DNA of 64,000 bases, from NCBI GenBank assembly GCA_965153355.1, contig OZ231128.1, positions 22,506,001 through 22,570,000 on the forward strand. The letters are read 5' to 3'. This DNA is from Flaccisagitta enflata. Its lineage: Eukaryota > Chaetognatha > Sagittoidea > Aphragmophora. The notes beneath the pieces are model-generated. The model made no database searches. It was not told where the DNA came from and saw only the letters and a program-made list of their open reading frames with translations. Positions 35,468-45,976 of this stretch are shown here, piece after piece (position 1 is the stretch's first letter; each line of letters starts with the position of its first letter). Both the position numbers and the translations under genes were made by a program.

Positions 35468-36265
35468 TTGGCGCCCCTCTCTAGGACTCGAACCTTCTAT
35501 CTAACCCCCAGGGAATGAAATAAAGAAAAATGAAAAAAAAAAATATTAAAAATACAATTAAAAAGATAGTTTTATATCTGAAAAAAAATCATTAAACCTA
35601 AGGAAGAAAAAATAAATCTTTGAATTACTTGATCTAAAAAAAAAGAAATAAGATAAAAAACCAAAATAGATAAAAAAAAAATCAGCATATATTTTGTGTC
35701 CAATAACCTGCTCAAACCCAATGAAACCCCGTGAAAAGAAAAAAAAAAAGAGATACTTTTATCTGATAAAAATAAATCTGAAAAAAAAAAAAGAAACGAA
35801 CTCAAAAACGGGCATCAATGCACTTTACAGCATTGGCGCCTCACATAAGTCTCGAACCCACTTTTCAGACCCCGGCAAATTAGTAGAAAAAAAAAAAAAT
35901 AAAAAAAAAATGAAGAGAGATACTTTTATCTGAAAAAAAATCTATATCGAAAAAAAAAAAAAAGAGAGAGAAAGTAATAGAACACATAAAAGGGCACCAA
36001 TGCACTTTACGGCATTGGCGCCCCTCTCTAAGGCTCAAACCCTTATTGAAACCCCGAGGATACAAAAAAATAGAAAATAAAGATATGCTAAAGGAAAAAA
36101 GAAACTTAGTATACAGTTTGCGTCCATAAAACTGCACGAACCCAAAGACTTTCACACACACACACTTACGCACATACAATAATTTAAGGAACAGAAAAAA
36201 AAGTATAAACAAACGGGCACCAGTGTACATTACATCATTAATGCCCAATCCCACAGCTCGACCCA
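35455..36265 (+). repeat. Repeated LTR-end/primer-site units in the leader
   Basis: The junction motif GCACTTTACAGCATTGGCGCC plus CTCGAACC recurs with TGG at about 35834 and 36016, and in degenerate form near 36235. Between them lie A-rich stretches with GAGATACTTTTATCTG. Only the first copy adjoins the LTR. Confidence 0.65.
35469..35486 (+). other. Probable primer-binding site
   Basis: TGGCGCCCCTCTCTAGGA starts two bases after the LTR end. Further downstream CTCGAACC resembles the complement of a tRNA T-loop (GGTTCGAG), so the complementarity may extend into the T arm. The donor tRNA cannot be named by eye. Confidence 0.6.
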
Positions 36266-37175
36266 CTCCCATGAAATATATCCCGAGATCAGATTAGAAA
36301 AAAAAAAAATTTAGATTAAAGAAAACTCTTTTTTCAAAGAAGTTGACTGAAGAAAAAAAAAAGTTTGTTTGCTTCTTATTATCGAAGTAAACAAATAAAA
36401 ATCAAAACATAATCTAAAAAAAAAATAATCAAAATGTATCACATCCTGCTCGAATCCCACAAATGAACCCTAAATCAATTAAACCACACACAAATTCATG
36501 AAATTGACATCCTCATTTTCGTTTGATCGTTTGATTTATCAAATCACACAAACGAATCTGACCAGACTAAATGAAAATAAAGCTGAAAGCAGTAAATGGA
36601 AATTGCAGACATTCTTATCTTTACTTACGATTGAACCCATTGTATTGACCCCACCCACGCGTGGACCAGCATTAAGTTGCATCTGTTTATTTTTTCAAGC
36701 CGAAAAAACATCGATTCTACATTGTCAATCGCATCGCCCAATCAAAGAATCGTTTATCAAATACAGTCGCTCTCAAAAATAGTGAAATTGAACTAAGAAA
36801 AAAATCCGCCAGGAGTGAATATTTCCTTTAAAACCGAATTCGCTTAAGACGGAAATTGCTTTATTCGATCCTACGGGATGAAATCAGACACGCTCATTGA
36901 GAACACGGTTCGAGGTAAATAAAAAAAAAGTAGATTTAGTAGATCACAACACAACCCAATAATCAAGAACAAGCAGCGTAGCTAGTGGAGTATCGTGACA
37001 ATATGCAAATTAGACAAAAAACCTCTTGTTTAGATAATTGATTGAAATAGTATTCACTGTGTTTACCAACGAGATTTGCTTTGGGCATTCAACAAATATT
37101 TTTTAACAGGTCCATTAGACACAAACAGACAAGGTCTTCATTTACAAGGTACAAAAAAAAATTAATAGCATAAAA

Positions 37176-38768
37176 ATGCCAAGTGAAGATAAACATGGGG
37201 ATAAGGAGGGAAAAAATTTAGCAGCCATGATTGGTCAGTTGTTAAAACAAATAAAAGAAGAAGAAAAACAGGAAAGGAAAAAGGATGAGGAGAAAATCAA
37301 TGAAACATTTGAAATGCTTTCAACTAAATTCGACAACATGCAAATTGCCAAAATCCAGTCTCTGGAAGCCCAAAAATTGTCCTTGAAAACCCCATTTCCA
37401 AAATATACTGGCAAAGCTTGCGAATTCGATGACTGGAAGCAAAAAGTACTAGATTGTATCAAAGTCAATAATTGGACCGACAAAGACCGTATTTTGGAAA
37501 TGTTACCTAGTGCACTTACCGGCCAAGCAGCAAATATTTTTTCAACACTAAGAAAATCCCAAAAACTATCTTTCGATACAACCTTTACTGCTTTAAAACA
37601 GTCACTTGACCCGGATGGAAAGGATCGAAATAGAGAACTTTTCATGAAAGCTAAAAGAAATCCAGGTGAATCAATGCAAGCTTTTATCTGCAGATGTTAC
37701 ATGTATGTTTCGAGGGCTGATGAGATAGAAAATGGCACAGATAGCCAATGGGCAAAGCCATTTATTATCGAAAAGATTTTCTCAAATCTTCTAGTAAATG
37801 ATAGGAAAATTTTAAAATGCATCCTTGGAAATACTGAGGATATCCGGATTTTATGCAAAAAGGCTGATGAACTTATCAGCAGTAGTGAAAGCGTAGTTGG
37901 TGCATTTGACCAAGGAAATCGAGGGAGAGGATGGCAAAACAGGTTTCCAATAAAAGACTATGATACACATAGGTCTCAATACAAACAAAATCATAACCCT
38001 AGATATAGAGGACAAAATAAATGGCATGGAAAATGGCACAACCAAGGCTGCCAAAGAGGTTGGGGTGGACCAAGTTGGCATGAAAATCATTGGCAGGCAG
38101 AAGATAAGGAAGCCTATCAACAACATGGCTTCCAGAAATTTGGACCTGGGGGAGGGAACAGAACCAATACTTCACCATTTCAACATTCGGTGGACATAAA
38201 TCCAATAAAAACTGAGTCCACTTTCACAAGGGTATTTGGGGACGATAAAAATGAGAATCCATTCAACCGTGAGGCCCAGAATGTTTATGAACGTTATTGG
38301 GAAGGAGACATTAATTTACCACAACACATAAATAATGAGTATGATGAGTATACTGAAGTACCGACAATGGGCTATATTCTAGGAAATTTAGATTCCAACA
38401 ATTTTCCTATCGCCGTTGATACAGGGGCTGGTAAAAGTTTGATGAACCTTGAAACTTGGGAATCTATAAATTCAAACAACAAATATACATTGGAGCCCCA
38501 ATATCGAGGCTTTGCGGCGATAAATGGAAGCAGTATTAACTGCCTTGGATCGGTTATAATAAAACTTATGTTAATGGGAGAAACAATGAACTACATAGGT
38601 TACTTTAAATTCTATATTGTGGAAGGATTATCTATTGATGCTTTACTTGGAGTGGATGAAATCTTCAGGCACAGATTAAGAATAAACACAAGTGATGGTT
38701 TTGCTCGTCAGGACAACATTGGCAAGCTTATCTCTAATCTAGTATGTAATTTACATGATTACCTATGA
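37176..38768 (+). CDS. Gag-aspartic protease polyprotein of the LTR element
   Basis: 530 codons from ATG. Residues 15-65 are Lys/Glu-rich and probably coiled-coil. Residues about 68-235 resemble the capsid region of Ty3/gypsy Gag (FDDWKQKVLDCI, then MLPSALTGQAANIF, then RNPGESMQAFICR). Residues 240-330 are rich in Arg, Gly, Trp and His and would bind RNA, but no CCHC zinc knuckle is present. A retropepsin domain follows at about 395-500, with AVDTGAGKSL (catalytic Asp about 415) and ALLGVDEIF (about 489-497), the usual second signature. The frame closes right after the protease at TGA 38766, where a complete element would continue into reverse transcriptase. The product would assemble particles and process itself; copying would depend on a helper. 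Confidence 0.85.
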   Translation: MPSEDKHGDKEGKNLAAMIGQLLKQIKEEEKQERKKDEEKINETFEMLSTKFDNMQIAKIQSLEAQKLSLKTPFPKYTGKACEFDDWKQKVLDCIKVNNWTDKDRILEMLPSALTGQAANIFSTLRKSQKLSFDTTFTALKQSLDPDGKDRNRELFMKAKRNPGESMQAFICRCYMYVSRADEIENGTDSQWAKPFIIEKIFSNLLVNDRKILKCILGNTEDIRILCKKADELISSSESVVGAFDQGNRGRGWQNRFPIKDYDTHRSQYKQNHNPRYRGQNKWHGKWHNQGCQRGWGGPSWHENHWQAEDKEAYQQHGFQKFGPGGGNRTNTSPFQHSVDINPIKTESTFTRVFGDDKNENPFNREAQNVYERYWEGDINLPQHINNEYDEYTEVPTMGYILGNLDSNNFPIAVDTGAGKSLMNLETWESINSNNKYTLEPQYRGFAAINGSSINCLGSVIIKLMLMGETMNYIGYFKFYIVEGLSIDALLGVDEIFRHRLRINTSDGFARQDNIGKLISNLVCNLHDYL

Positions 38769-38839
38769 GTAATACTACAAAAATAGTAGCATCCTCTAAG
38801 ATTGAACCGGTGGCAACAATACCAAGCAAGAGTAAGGGC

Positions 38840-38870
<31 letters not shown>

Positions 38871-39441
38871 TCTGGAAATTCGTGTATATTGTGTATCGTG
38901 TATCTTAACCCGGGGGTAAGGGACCAATAACAATTCAGACTTCTACATCCAGTGAGGGAGGTGAAAATATGAAGAAGTTAAACCACTGTTGATACAGAAT
39001 AAAAAAAAAAGGGGATATTGAAACCGGGAATACTCAGAAGAGCAACGGTAAAAACTGAAAAAAAAAAAAAGAACAAAAAAAAAAAAAAGAACAAAACAAA
39101 ACAGAACGAAACAGAAAAGAAAAACAAAAACAAAAAAAAAAAACATCTTTTAGAAAACTTTTATAGGAACCATAAGAAAATGATACTTTAACAGGAAATG
39201 CTTAAATTTTGATTACTCCTACACATCTGTAACCGGTGTAGAGGGTTACTAACATTTGCATTAACTCATCCAGGCCCAAGGGGACCTACATAGAACAATT
39301 TCAGACCAGTTGGACCATACTATTGTCCTTAGGGGGGGGTGAACGGGGAAATGGAAGAATCGCATTGAAAAAATAGGGTACAATATACACAGACACAAAA
39401 GGAAAAAAAATACACTTGAAACACACACACACACACACAAA

Positions 39442-39471
<30 letters not shown>

Positions 39472-39474
<3 letters not shown>

Positions 39475-39581
39475 AAGGCCAAATAGACCAATCAGGTGCG
39501 ACGTATGGATAATCATACAAATGCGTTATCGACTGATTGACCAACAGACACAGCCAGTTTTAGAGGTGCTGTGTCGCACCT
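39472..39581 (-). repeat. Palindrome-headed element, type B, inside the LTR element
   Basis: Reverse strand: AGGTGCGACACAGCACCT, CTAAAACTGGCTGTGTC, a short TGGTC tract, then ACGTCGCACCTGATTGGTC and TATTTGGCCTTGTTTT running into poly-T. The head is perfectly palindromic (AGGTGC/GCACCT). Confidence 0.7.
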
Positions 39582-40504
39582 AAAAATTACATGGTGCTGT
39601 TGATTTTTCTCACCCCTACTGATCAAGGGATAATCTGATCATTACGGAATACATTTTTTTTTGAAAATGCTCACAATTACAAGTAGTCTTGACGCCATAT
39701 AGAAGATGGGAATAGACCCTAGTAGTAGTAGTCTCTTTGACTTTGTTGCACTCAGGACACCGATGTCAGTGTTTCACTTGGCTCTGTGATGAATAATAAG
39801 CTCTGTTAAATCCGCGGTTATTCTCTTACATTTTATTGGCCAAATGATTCCACATGCAATTGTTTCCCATAGCATTGCATGGTGAGACTAACTAATGCTG
39901 CCCATATCCATCCACTTTGTTGGAAAAATTTTATCATATGCACGATGATTGCGGAATGTGGAAAAGCCATTGGTGATGACAATTTTTGAGGAAAATCCGC
40001 ATGAACTTGATACAGAAGTGTGATCAACTTATGCATGGATACTTTTACACGTGCATGATAAGACAGTGGGCAAAATATTGCCTTATCACGTCTTGACCAC
40101 CTAGTACTAAAAAGTATACAAATGTGATCTCCTAAAATGTTTTGAGCCTGTGAAACGAACATGTATCAAAATTGTAATCTGTTGCCCATGAAAATATGGA
40201 GAAATCACCAGTTTACATTAAAATCAAAATACTAGCAGATTGGAGGCAGCTTGGTTAGAATTTTCACAAAAAGCGTCCTAGCATCATTGTGAAAAAGGAC
40301 AGGAGAGAACTTTAAATGAGAAAAAAAAAAAAAGAAAGAAACAAAGAAACAAAGAAATTAAAAAACAAGGAAACAAAGGAACAAAACTTTAAAAAAAAAA
40401 AAAATTGTAAAAAAAAAAAAAATGGACAAATTCGGTCTTTGTCCATCTCCTTAATCTTAGTTGACAAAGGCATTAAAAGATTGAGATAAAGGGTGACTAT
40501 TCCC

Positions 40505-40519
40505 GCATCAACAACAATG

Positions 40520-40595
<76 letters not shown>

Positions 40596-40630
40596 AAACA
40601 ACAACGACAACGACAACAACAACGACAACG

Positions 40631-40706
<76 letters not shown>
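40505..40706. repeat. (CAA)n microsatellite
   Basis: About 200 bp of CAA with a few AAA and CGA variants in the centre. Confidence 0.95.
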
Positions 40707-41615
40707 CTGAATCACACAAGATATTCTTGTTCAATCCAGATTTCAAAACCTGGTAGAATAAACTGAAAAAAAAAATTGAGTGGCTTAGGCTCTTAGCTGA
40801 TGAGCACAAATGGCTTTACAGTTAGCACATACCTCGTATCAATGTTCATTTGTTGAAAAACATTAAAAAGGACCATACAATTGCTAAAGTATATTTGCTC
40901 CCATGGCAAATAGTGCATAAGCCTTAGTAACATTGTAGTCCTTGAAATAGAATTCTTTCTTTAATGGAATATCACCAACCTGGACCAAACACCTTCCACC
41001 TTTGTGCCAAATCTAAGGTTGATTTGGACAATTGTTAATAACAATGCAGCTAAAAAAAAAAATTGTTCACCGAAACAATGAAACATTACAGAGCGGGCCC
41101 AAAAGGATGATTTTGAATAAATTATGTATGGATGCCTGTCTTCTGGGTAAGATGGTGACGGCTGAGAGGTTAGAGCAAATAAAACTAAGGAAAATCTAAT
41201 AATTGCCGGCAATAGCATAACTTATATCTTAGGCTCAATAGCATCAGCAGCCATAATCGCCTCTTTCCCTTGACAGAGCCACCATACCAATCACATGAAT
41301 CAATAAACCTGTTCTGCATGTGTCTACATTGAGGCAAGCAATCAAATTTGACTCCTATTAGTCTATCCAAATAATCTCTATTTCTATGGTGTTGACTGCT
41401 TAGGTAAACAAAAACTGTCAAATGAGTCAGTTAATTCTGTTTAAAACACAGTGGACAGTTCACGGACAAACATTTTTTTTCCGAATTTCAAAAAACAGCC
41501 CAATTTGCCAAAGAGATGGCTAGATAGCCATATCCCTCCTTAAGGCTAAAGGGAACCTCAAATTGAAATATAAAGGAAGAAATACTGAGGTTCTGTTATC
41601 AGCCACATAAAAAAA

Positions 41616-41828
41616 ATGCCAAAATTGGGAAAAATCAAGAAACAATTGGAATTTCATGGACCTGGATCAACCCCAAGGGTCTATCAGGATAGACACCAAC
41701 CAACAGAGAAGAAAGAAGATCATAGAAGAGGAAGGACAAGTCCAACTGGGATGAAGAAGCAGGAAGATCAAAGGACCAGAAACAAGAACAATTGGGGAAT
41801 ATTGCGGGATTTTGGGGATGGGCGTTGA
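41616..41828 (+). CDS. Small basic ORF before the 3' LTR, possible pol remnant
   Basis: 70 codons from ATG, very rich in Arg, Lys, Gln and Asp (TEKKEDHRRGRTSPTG), ending 213 bp before the 3' LTR. The position and basic composition would suit the last piece of a deleted pol gene (integrase tail), but no motif proves it. It may be non-coding. Confidence 0.25.
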   Translation: MPKLGKIKKQLEFHGPGSTPRVYQDRHQPTEKKEDHRRGRTSPTGMKKQEDQRTRNKNNWGILRDFGDGR

Positions 41829-42041
41829 TTTATGTTCTTCATTAGGGCGGGCTGAATTTTTGATTTGATGAATTTTCTGTATTACTATTACTAATAATTT
41901 TCCTTATTGCATTGATTGTCTGTTGCAGTAATGATGTCAGTCTGATCCCAATGAACTCAGGTGGCAGCTGCTCATGTTTTAACTCACCATGCCAAGCATT
42001 GTAATCTTAGCTTGCCTTGGTTTGCACCTTACCCGGGGGTA

Positions 42042-43259
42042 TGTTATAGATATGGGATGGGCTTTTCTGTTAGTCAGTGGTTATTTTACGTCGGTCATTT
42101 GTTGATCTGCGTTGGTCGGAGTTCCCGGCCATCTGGTGGTTATTTTGCTCTTTCAGCGTATCAATACGCTCCTGGCGTATCAATACGCTCCTGGCGTATC
42201 AATACGCTCATTCAGTACGCTGGTGGCGCATCAATACGCTCATTCAATACGCTCATTCAGCGTATCAATACGCTCACAGCGCATCAATACGCTTACATTC
42301 AGCGCATCAATACGCTCACAGCCAGCGCATCAATACGCTCACAGCGCATCAATACGCTCATTCAGCGCACTAGCGACGCTGGCGTCATGGTTACGCTACC
42401 AACGCAGTTGCGACGCTGGCGTCGCAGCTGCGCTCACAGCGTCTCCAGACGCCCACATTCTCAGCGTCTACAGACGCTCACAGCGTCTCCAGACGCCCAC
42501 AACGCAGCGTCTACAGACGCTCACAGCGTCTGCAGACGCCCACAGCGTATCCAAACGCCCACAGCGTATCAATGCGCCCACAGCGTATGACACACACATC
42601 TTCCACAGCGTATCCACACGCCCACAGCGTATCAATACGCCCACAGCGCATGGCACACATTGCGCCCACAGCGTATCAATACGCCCACAGCGCTATGGCG
42701 ACGCCAGCGTCACGGCAACGCTACAAGGTATCCAGGGTATAAAAGGAGGCGCACCAGACTTCGAATTCATTCCATGCTTAACCTTCGTAGGTGATGCGTG
42801 TCTCTCCGTTACATGATTAATTGGTAAATTAATTCTTGTCACCTAAAAACTCGTGACCTCGTCACACACACAAAACCTCGTCCAACCCTTGGACTTATCT
42901 GCGCCTCCACATTGTACTCTGCCTCTGGCACACAAAAGCTCTGCTTTAGCCCAACCTACACTTGGCTTTAGCTAAAAACATATACTCCAAAAACCTTTGG
43001 CATATCCAGACTCCATGGTTTGCCTCCACATACTTAAAATAACCACTGTATAGTCATAAGTTAGTATTTGTTGTTTAGTTAACCCCATCCATTAGTTAAA
43101 GGTACAAAGTAAAGGCAAGAGAAGAATAGTAAATTGTGTAAGTGGTGTTATTAATATCATTACATGTATGAAACTTAATTGACGAGTAGTTATTAGAGTT
43201 AACTGGGTAGCTAAAGTGATTTAGGGTATTTAGTCCCGGCCCTAGGCCACTTTACAGCA
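42042..43259 (+). repeat. 3' LTR with palindrome array
   Basis: Begins TGTTATAGATATGGGATGGGC and ends CACTTTACAGCA. After a 110-bp leader, U3 consists of the palindrome array (about 42157-42720). TATAAAA lies at 42738 and R-U5 follows. The leader segment GTTAGTCAGTGG..TTGCTC is missing from the 5' LTR. Confidence 0.88.
42738..42744 (+). promoter_or_regulatory. TATA box of the 3' LTR
   Basis: Same GGGTATAAAAGGAGGC context as in the 5' LTR. Confidence 0.65.
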
Positions 43260-43349
43260 AGGGCGTAAGAAGCAAACAGCTGGAAGCCAATAACATTAGA
43301 ATGTTGGAATAATGGAACAGGACCACCATTAGTCACGTGGCCCGAAGAA

Positions 43350-43457
43350 ACAACGACGATAACGATAACGACGATGACGACGACGACGATAACGACGACG
43401 GCGATGACGACGATAACGACGACGACGATAACGACGACGACGACGACGACGACGATA

Positions 43458-43518
<61 letters not shown>

Positions 43519-43520
43519 TA
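43350..43520. repeat. (GAC)n microsatellite
   Basis: About 170 bp of ACGACG with periodic GATAACGAC variants. It is CpG-dense, lies 90 bp from the 3' LTR end, and encodes only low-complexity frames. Confidence 0.93.
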
Positions 43521-43945
43521 ACAGTCTACAGCGGCGTTGTCGAAGCAACTCCTCGAGGCCAACATACTCTAATGTCGAGGGTCGTAACATAGGCAAGCTT
43601 TTTCCCACAAGCCTCAAGCATGTCTTACGCAATGTGAAGGAGAGATTTCGTTAAAGCCTAGGTAAAGGAGGTAGTGGGTGCCACCCACTATGTGGTAGAA
43701 TTCATATCAATTCACAAGGTGGTTGCAAGAAATAAGGTCATGGATTGCGTTTCAGGGTCAGTGGTGAAAGTTTTGGGTCAGTGGGTAACAACCAAGATAT
43801 CGGTTATGTATCAAGCTTAAAATTTCATCATACCATGATCTCATTTTGTCATTATATCTACCTGTATGTTTAAACCTCCATTCATGGTTTACATGTGAGT
43901 TGTGGATAATGTATATAGGGCAGAAATTACTTTTTCACTGCATTT

Positions 43946-44343
43946 TCACGGTGAACAAGCTCAAGTGGGGGAAAGTAAAAGCTGAGCTTAACATATCTAC
44001 CAGAGTCTCATATTTCATCTTATGTAGTGACAAAAAGAATTACCTGATATATTATATGAGCCGAGGGAGATGTCAGTAACTTGAATACTTTAGAAGTAAC
44101 AATAGAAACAATGGAAAATCAAAAAATGACAGTCTCTTAAGAATATCTCACAGACCTGGGTTTTTTTTTAAATATGTTTTTTCACTCTTACTTCTACAAA
44201 TTCTACAAATGGGTCCCAAATTGTGATCATGATCTCAAACTAAAGCACCATAAATGTTGTTTTGTGCACAAGTGCAGGAGAAACTTTCAGATTTTGAATA
44301 TCATTCACTTTTACTTTCCCCCACTTGAGGTTGTTTACCCCGT
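43946..44343. repeat. Foldback element with 38-bp inverted ends
   Basis: Left arm CGGTGAACAAGCTCAAGTGG with GGGAAAGTAAAAG, right arm its near complement (CTTTTACTTTCCCCCACTTG with AGGTTGTTTACCCCG). The arms are about 38 bp and the interior about 320 bp. It may be an eroded MITE; target duplication unclear. Confidence 0.6.
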
Positions 44344-44364
44344 AGGCCTAATGTTTTTTTGTCC

Positions 44365-44440
44365 AAGGCGTGGAGCGGTGGGGAGGCGTGGGGGGAGGGG
44401 TGGAGAGGCGTGGGGGGAGGGGTGGGGAGGTGTGGGGGGA
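44365..44440. repeat. G-rich minisatellite
   Basis: Four units of GGGGAGGCGTGGGGGGAGGGG type. The density of G runs could allow G-quadruplex formation. Confidence 0.8.
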
Positions 44441-44692
44441 GAGTGGAATCAGTTTATATTTTTCTTTTGATCTCTGAATCTTTATATTTTCATATTATTA
44501 TATATTTATATCTTTATAATTTGTATGATAATATCTTACATCTAAAGATGACGCATCTATTGGACATCTCTTGGCCTTGTTGATTAATAAGAGCCCAAAG
44601 TGACATCCTTCCATACAACTGCATGGAGATAAGAAAAAAATTGATTTCCGCCTATTTCCGTGATAAACTTTACACCAATAAGTTGATGAGTC

Positions 44693-45423
44693 CAGGCCTT
44701 TTTTTAGAGCGAGCCCGCGAGCCCGTGGCTCTCTATTTTGTTGTCGGGCTCTCTGGTTTCGCTACGTCTGAGCCCGGCTGGCTCTCTCAAAATTGAAAAC
44801 ATGATTTGAATTCAAATGGATTGGAAGATTCATGTAAAATCATAAGAAGAAAACCCATTTCAAAAGTTACAAGAGTGACTAAAATAAACTTCTACCATAG
44901 CCACCTTGTCGAATATAAATTGAAAAAATCTCATTTTTCATGTAAATGCGCCAAATACTGATGGTATAAAAAGTTGGAATGTGATGATTTTTGCTTCCCT
45001 TAAAACCGATTTATTTCTTTTTGGAGAGAGATGTAAATTTATCATTAAAAGATGACAGCGTCATGAGGCTCACTTATTCTTTTAGAATAGAGCAAAATGT
45101 TCAGTTTTTCAAGTTGTTTGCACGCCACTCTATCATCCACTATGTTGGGCGGTCTGTCCATCTGTTGGTCTGTCCGTCTGTTAGTCAATCCATTCATTCA
45201 TTGATCCATCTATTGGTCAGTGACACTGTTTTTTGGCAGTTCTGATACCCAAATGTTTTCTAGCAAATTTCCTCACTACCCCTGCCCGCCCACACACAAT
45301 TAAGGTAGCCTTCCATACAGCGTTGTTTTTTTGCCGGGCTCGCTGTTTTGCCATCGGGCTCAGTAAAATTGTGAGGAGAGAGCCCGGTTGGCTCTGCCAA
45401 AAAAATTACTAAAAAAAGGCCTG
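44693..45423. mobile_element. hAT-like element, nested
   Basis: Ends CAGGCCTTTTTTTAG and CTAAAAAAAGGCCTG are perfect 15-bp inverted repeats. The flanks TTGATGAG (44683-44690) and TTGATGAC (45424-45431) match at 7 of 8 bases, with two extra bases (TC) at the left border. GAGCCCG-rich subterminal repeats lie inside both ends. The interior contains a palindrome-headed element (45112-45328). No transposase frame is seen. Confidence 0.65.
45112..45328 (+). repeat. Palindrome-headed element nested in the hAT-like element
   Basis: Head AGTTGTTTGCACGCCACT (eroded), CTATCATCCACTATGTTGGG, a TCTGTTGGTCTGTCCG tract, CCCCTGCCCGCCCACACACA, then AGGTAGCCTTCCATACAGCG and TTGTTTT, a degraded tail. Confidence 0.6.
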
Positions 45424-45496
45424 TTGATGACATCTCCACGGTTGCAAATATGTAAAGAGAATTGGCAACTTTTCTGCTCTTTTTGAGTAAGAGCCG

Positions 45497-45723
45497 ATAC
45501 AGCGAGTTCGGATACATTGCTCCTCTAGTCGCGTGCGGGTGGGCAGGGGCACTGGTGGAGAAGGTCACTGTGGCAATTTGGCTAGAGCAGTGAGCTCAAA
45601 ACGCCAAAAAACGCAGAAAAAGTAAAACGGGGACTGACCGACCGACCAACCAACCAATTAACCAACCAACCAACCAACCAACCGACGGACAAAGCAGGGT
45701 GTAGAGACGCGTAGCACGCGACT
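45497..45723 (-). repeat. Palindrome-headed element
   Basis: Reverse strand: AGTCGCGTGCTACGCGTCT, CTACACCCTGCTTTGTCCG, a (GGTT)n tract, CTGCTCTAGCC, CCCCTGCCCACCCGCACGCGACT. The last part is diverged at GTATCCG. Confidence 0.68.
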
Positions 45724-45805
45724 GAAAATTGTCACTTGTTGCGGTTTCATTCATTTATTGAGCCTTCATTCTTTTCTCATTGAATCTTTTTTGCGGGTTC
45801 ATCGA

Positions 45806-45895
45806 TTCATTCATTCATGCATTCATTCATTCATTCATTCATTCATTCATTCATTCATTCATTCATTCATTCATTCATTCATTTATTCATTCATT
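45806..45895. repeat. (ATTC)n microsatellite
   Basis: About 90 bp, followed by four CAGT units. Confidence 0.93.
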
Positions 45896-45976
45896 CAGTC
45901 AGTCAGTCACTGTAAAGTCATTCTTTCATTTTAGAATCTTTCTTTATTTTTTGTTCATCCGTTCTATGTTTAAATA

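Larger units (their letters stand above)
38769..41615. other. Retrotransposon interior without polymerase genes
   Basis: A-rich sequence with A runs (38845-38866, about 39446-39473), a (CAA)n tract and a type B palindrome-headed element. ACCCGGGGGTA at about 38909 repeats the sequence just before the 3' LTR. Minus-strand frames at 39833-40162 and 40961-41421 have no recognisable domain. Confidence 0.55.
34266..43259 (+). mobile_element. Non-autonomous Ty3/gypsy-type LTR retrotransposon, about 9 kb
   Basis: Two direct repeats of about 1.2 kb bound a 6.6-kb interior. The left repeat ends CAGCA and is followed after one base by TGGCGCC, a tRNA-primer-like site. The interior carries one 530-codon Gag-protease ORF. 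No reverse transcriptase, RNase H or integrase frame is seen in any of the six frames of 38770-42041. The two LTRs differ by only a handful of substitutions over their last 500 bp, so the insertion is recent. With no polymerase of its own it must have been mobilised by a related element. No target-site duplication is apparent, and the left LTR start has drifted or recombined. Confidence 0.85.

Noticed and set aside
35469-35500. tRNA gene, because of the CTCGAACC/T-loop-like sequence
   Set aside because: Only the 3' T-arm-like part is present, directly after an LTR; a primer-binding site explains it. No anticodon or D arm is seen.
39833-41421. Minus-strand ORFs as a hidden polymerase gene of the LTR element
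   Set aside because: No YxDD, RNase H or integrase HHCC/DDE pattern; short and on the wrong strand.
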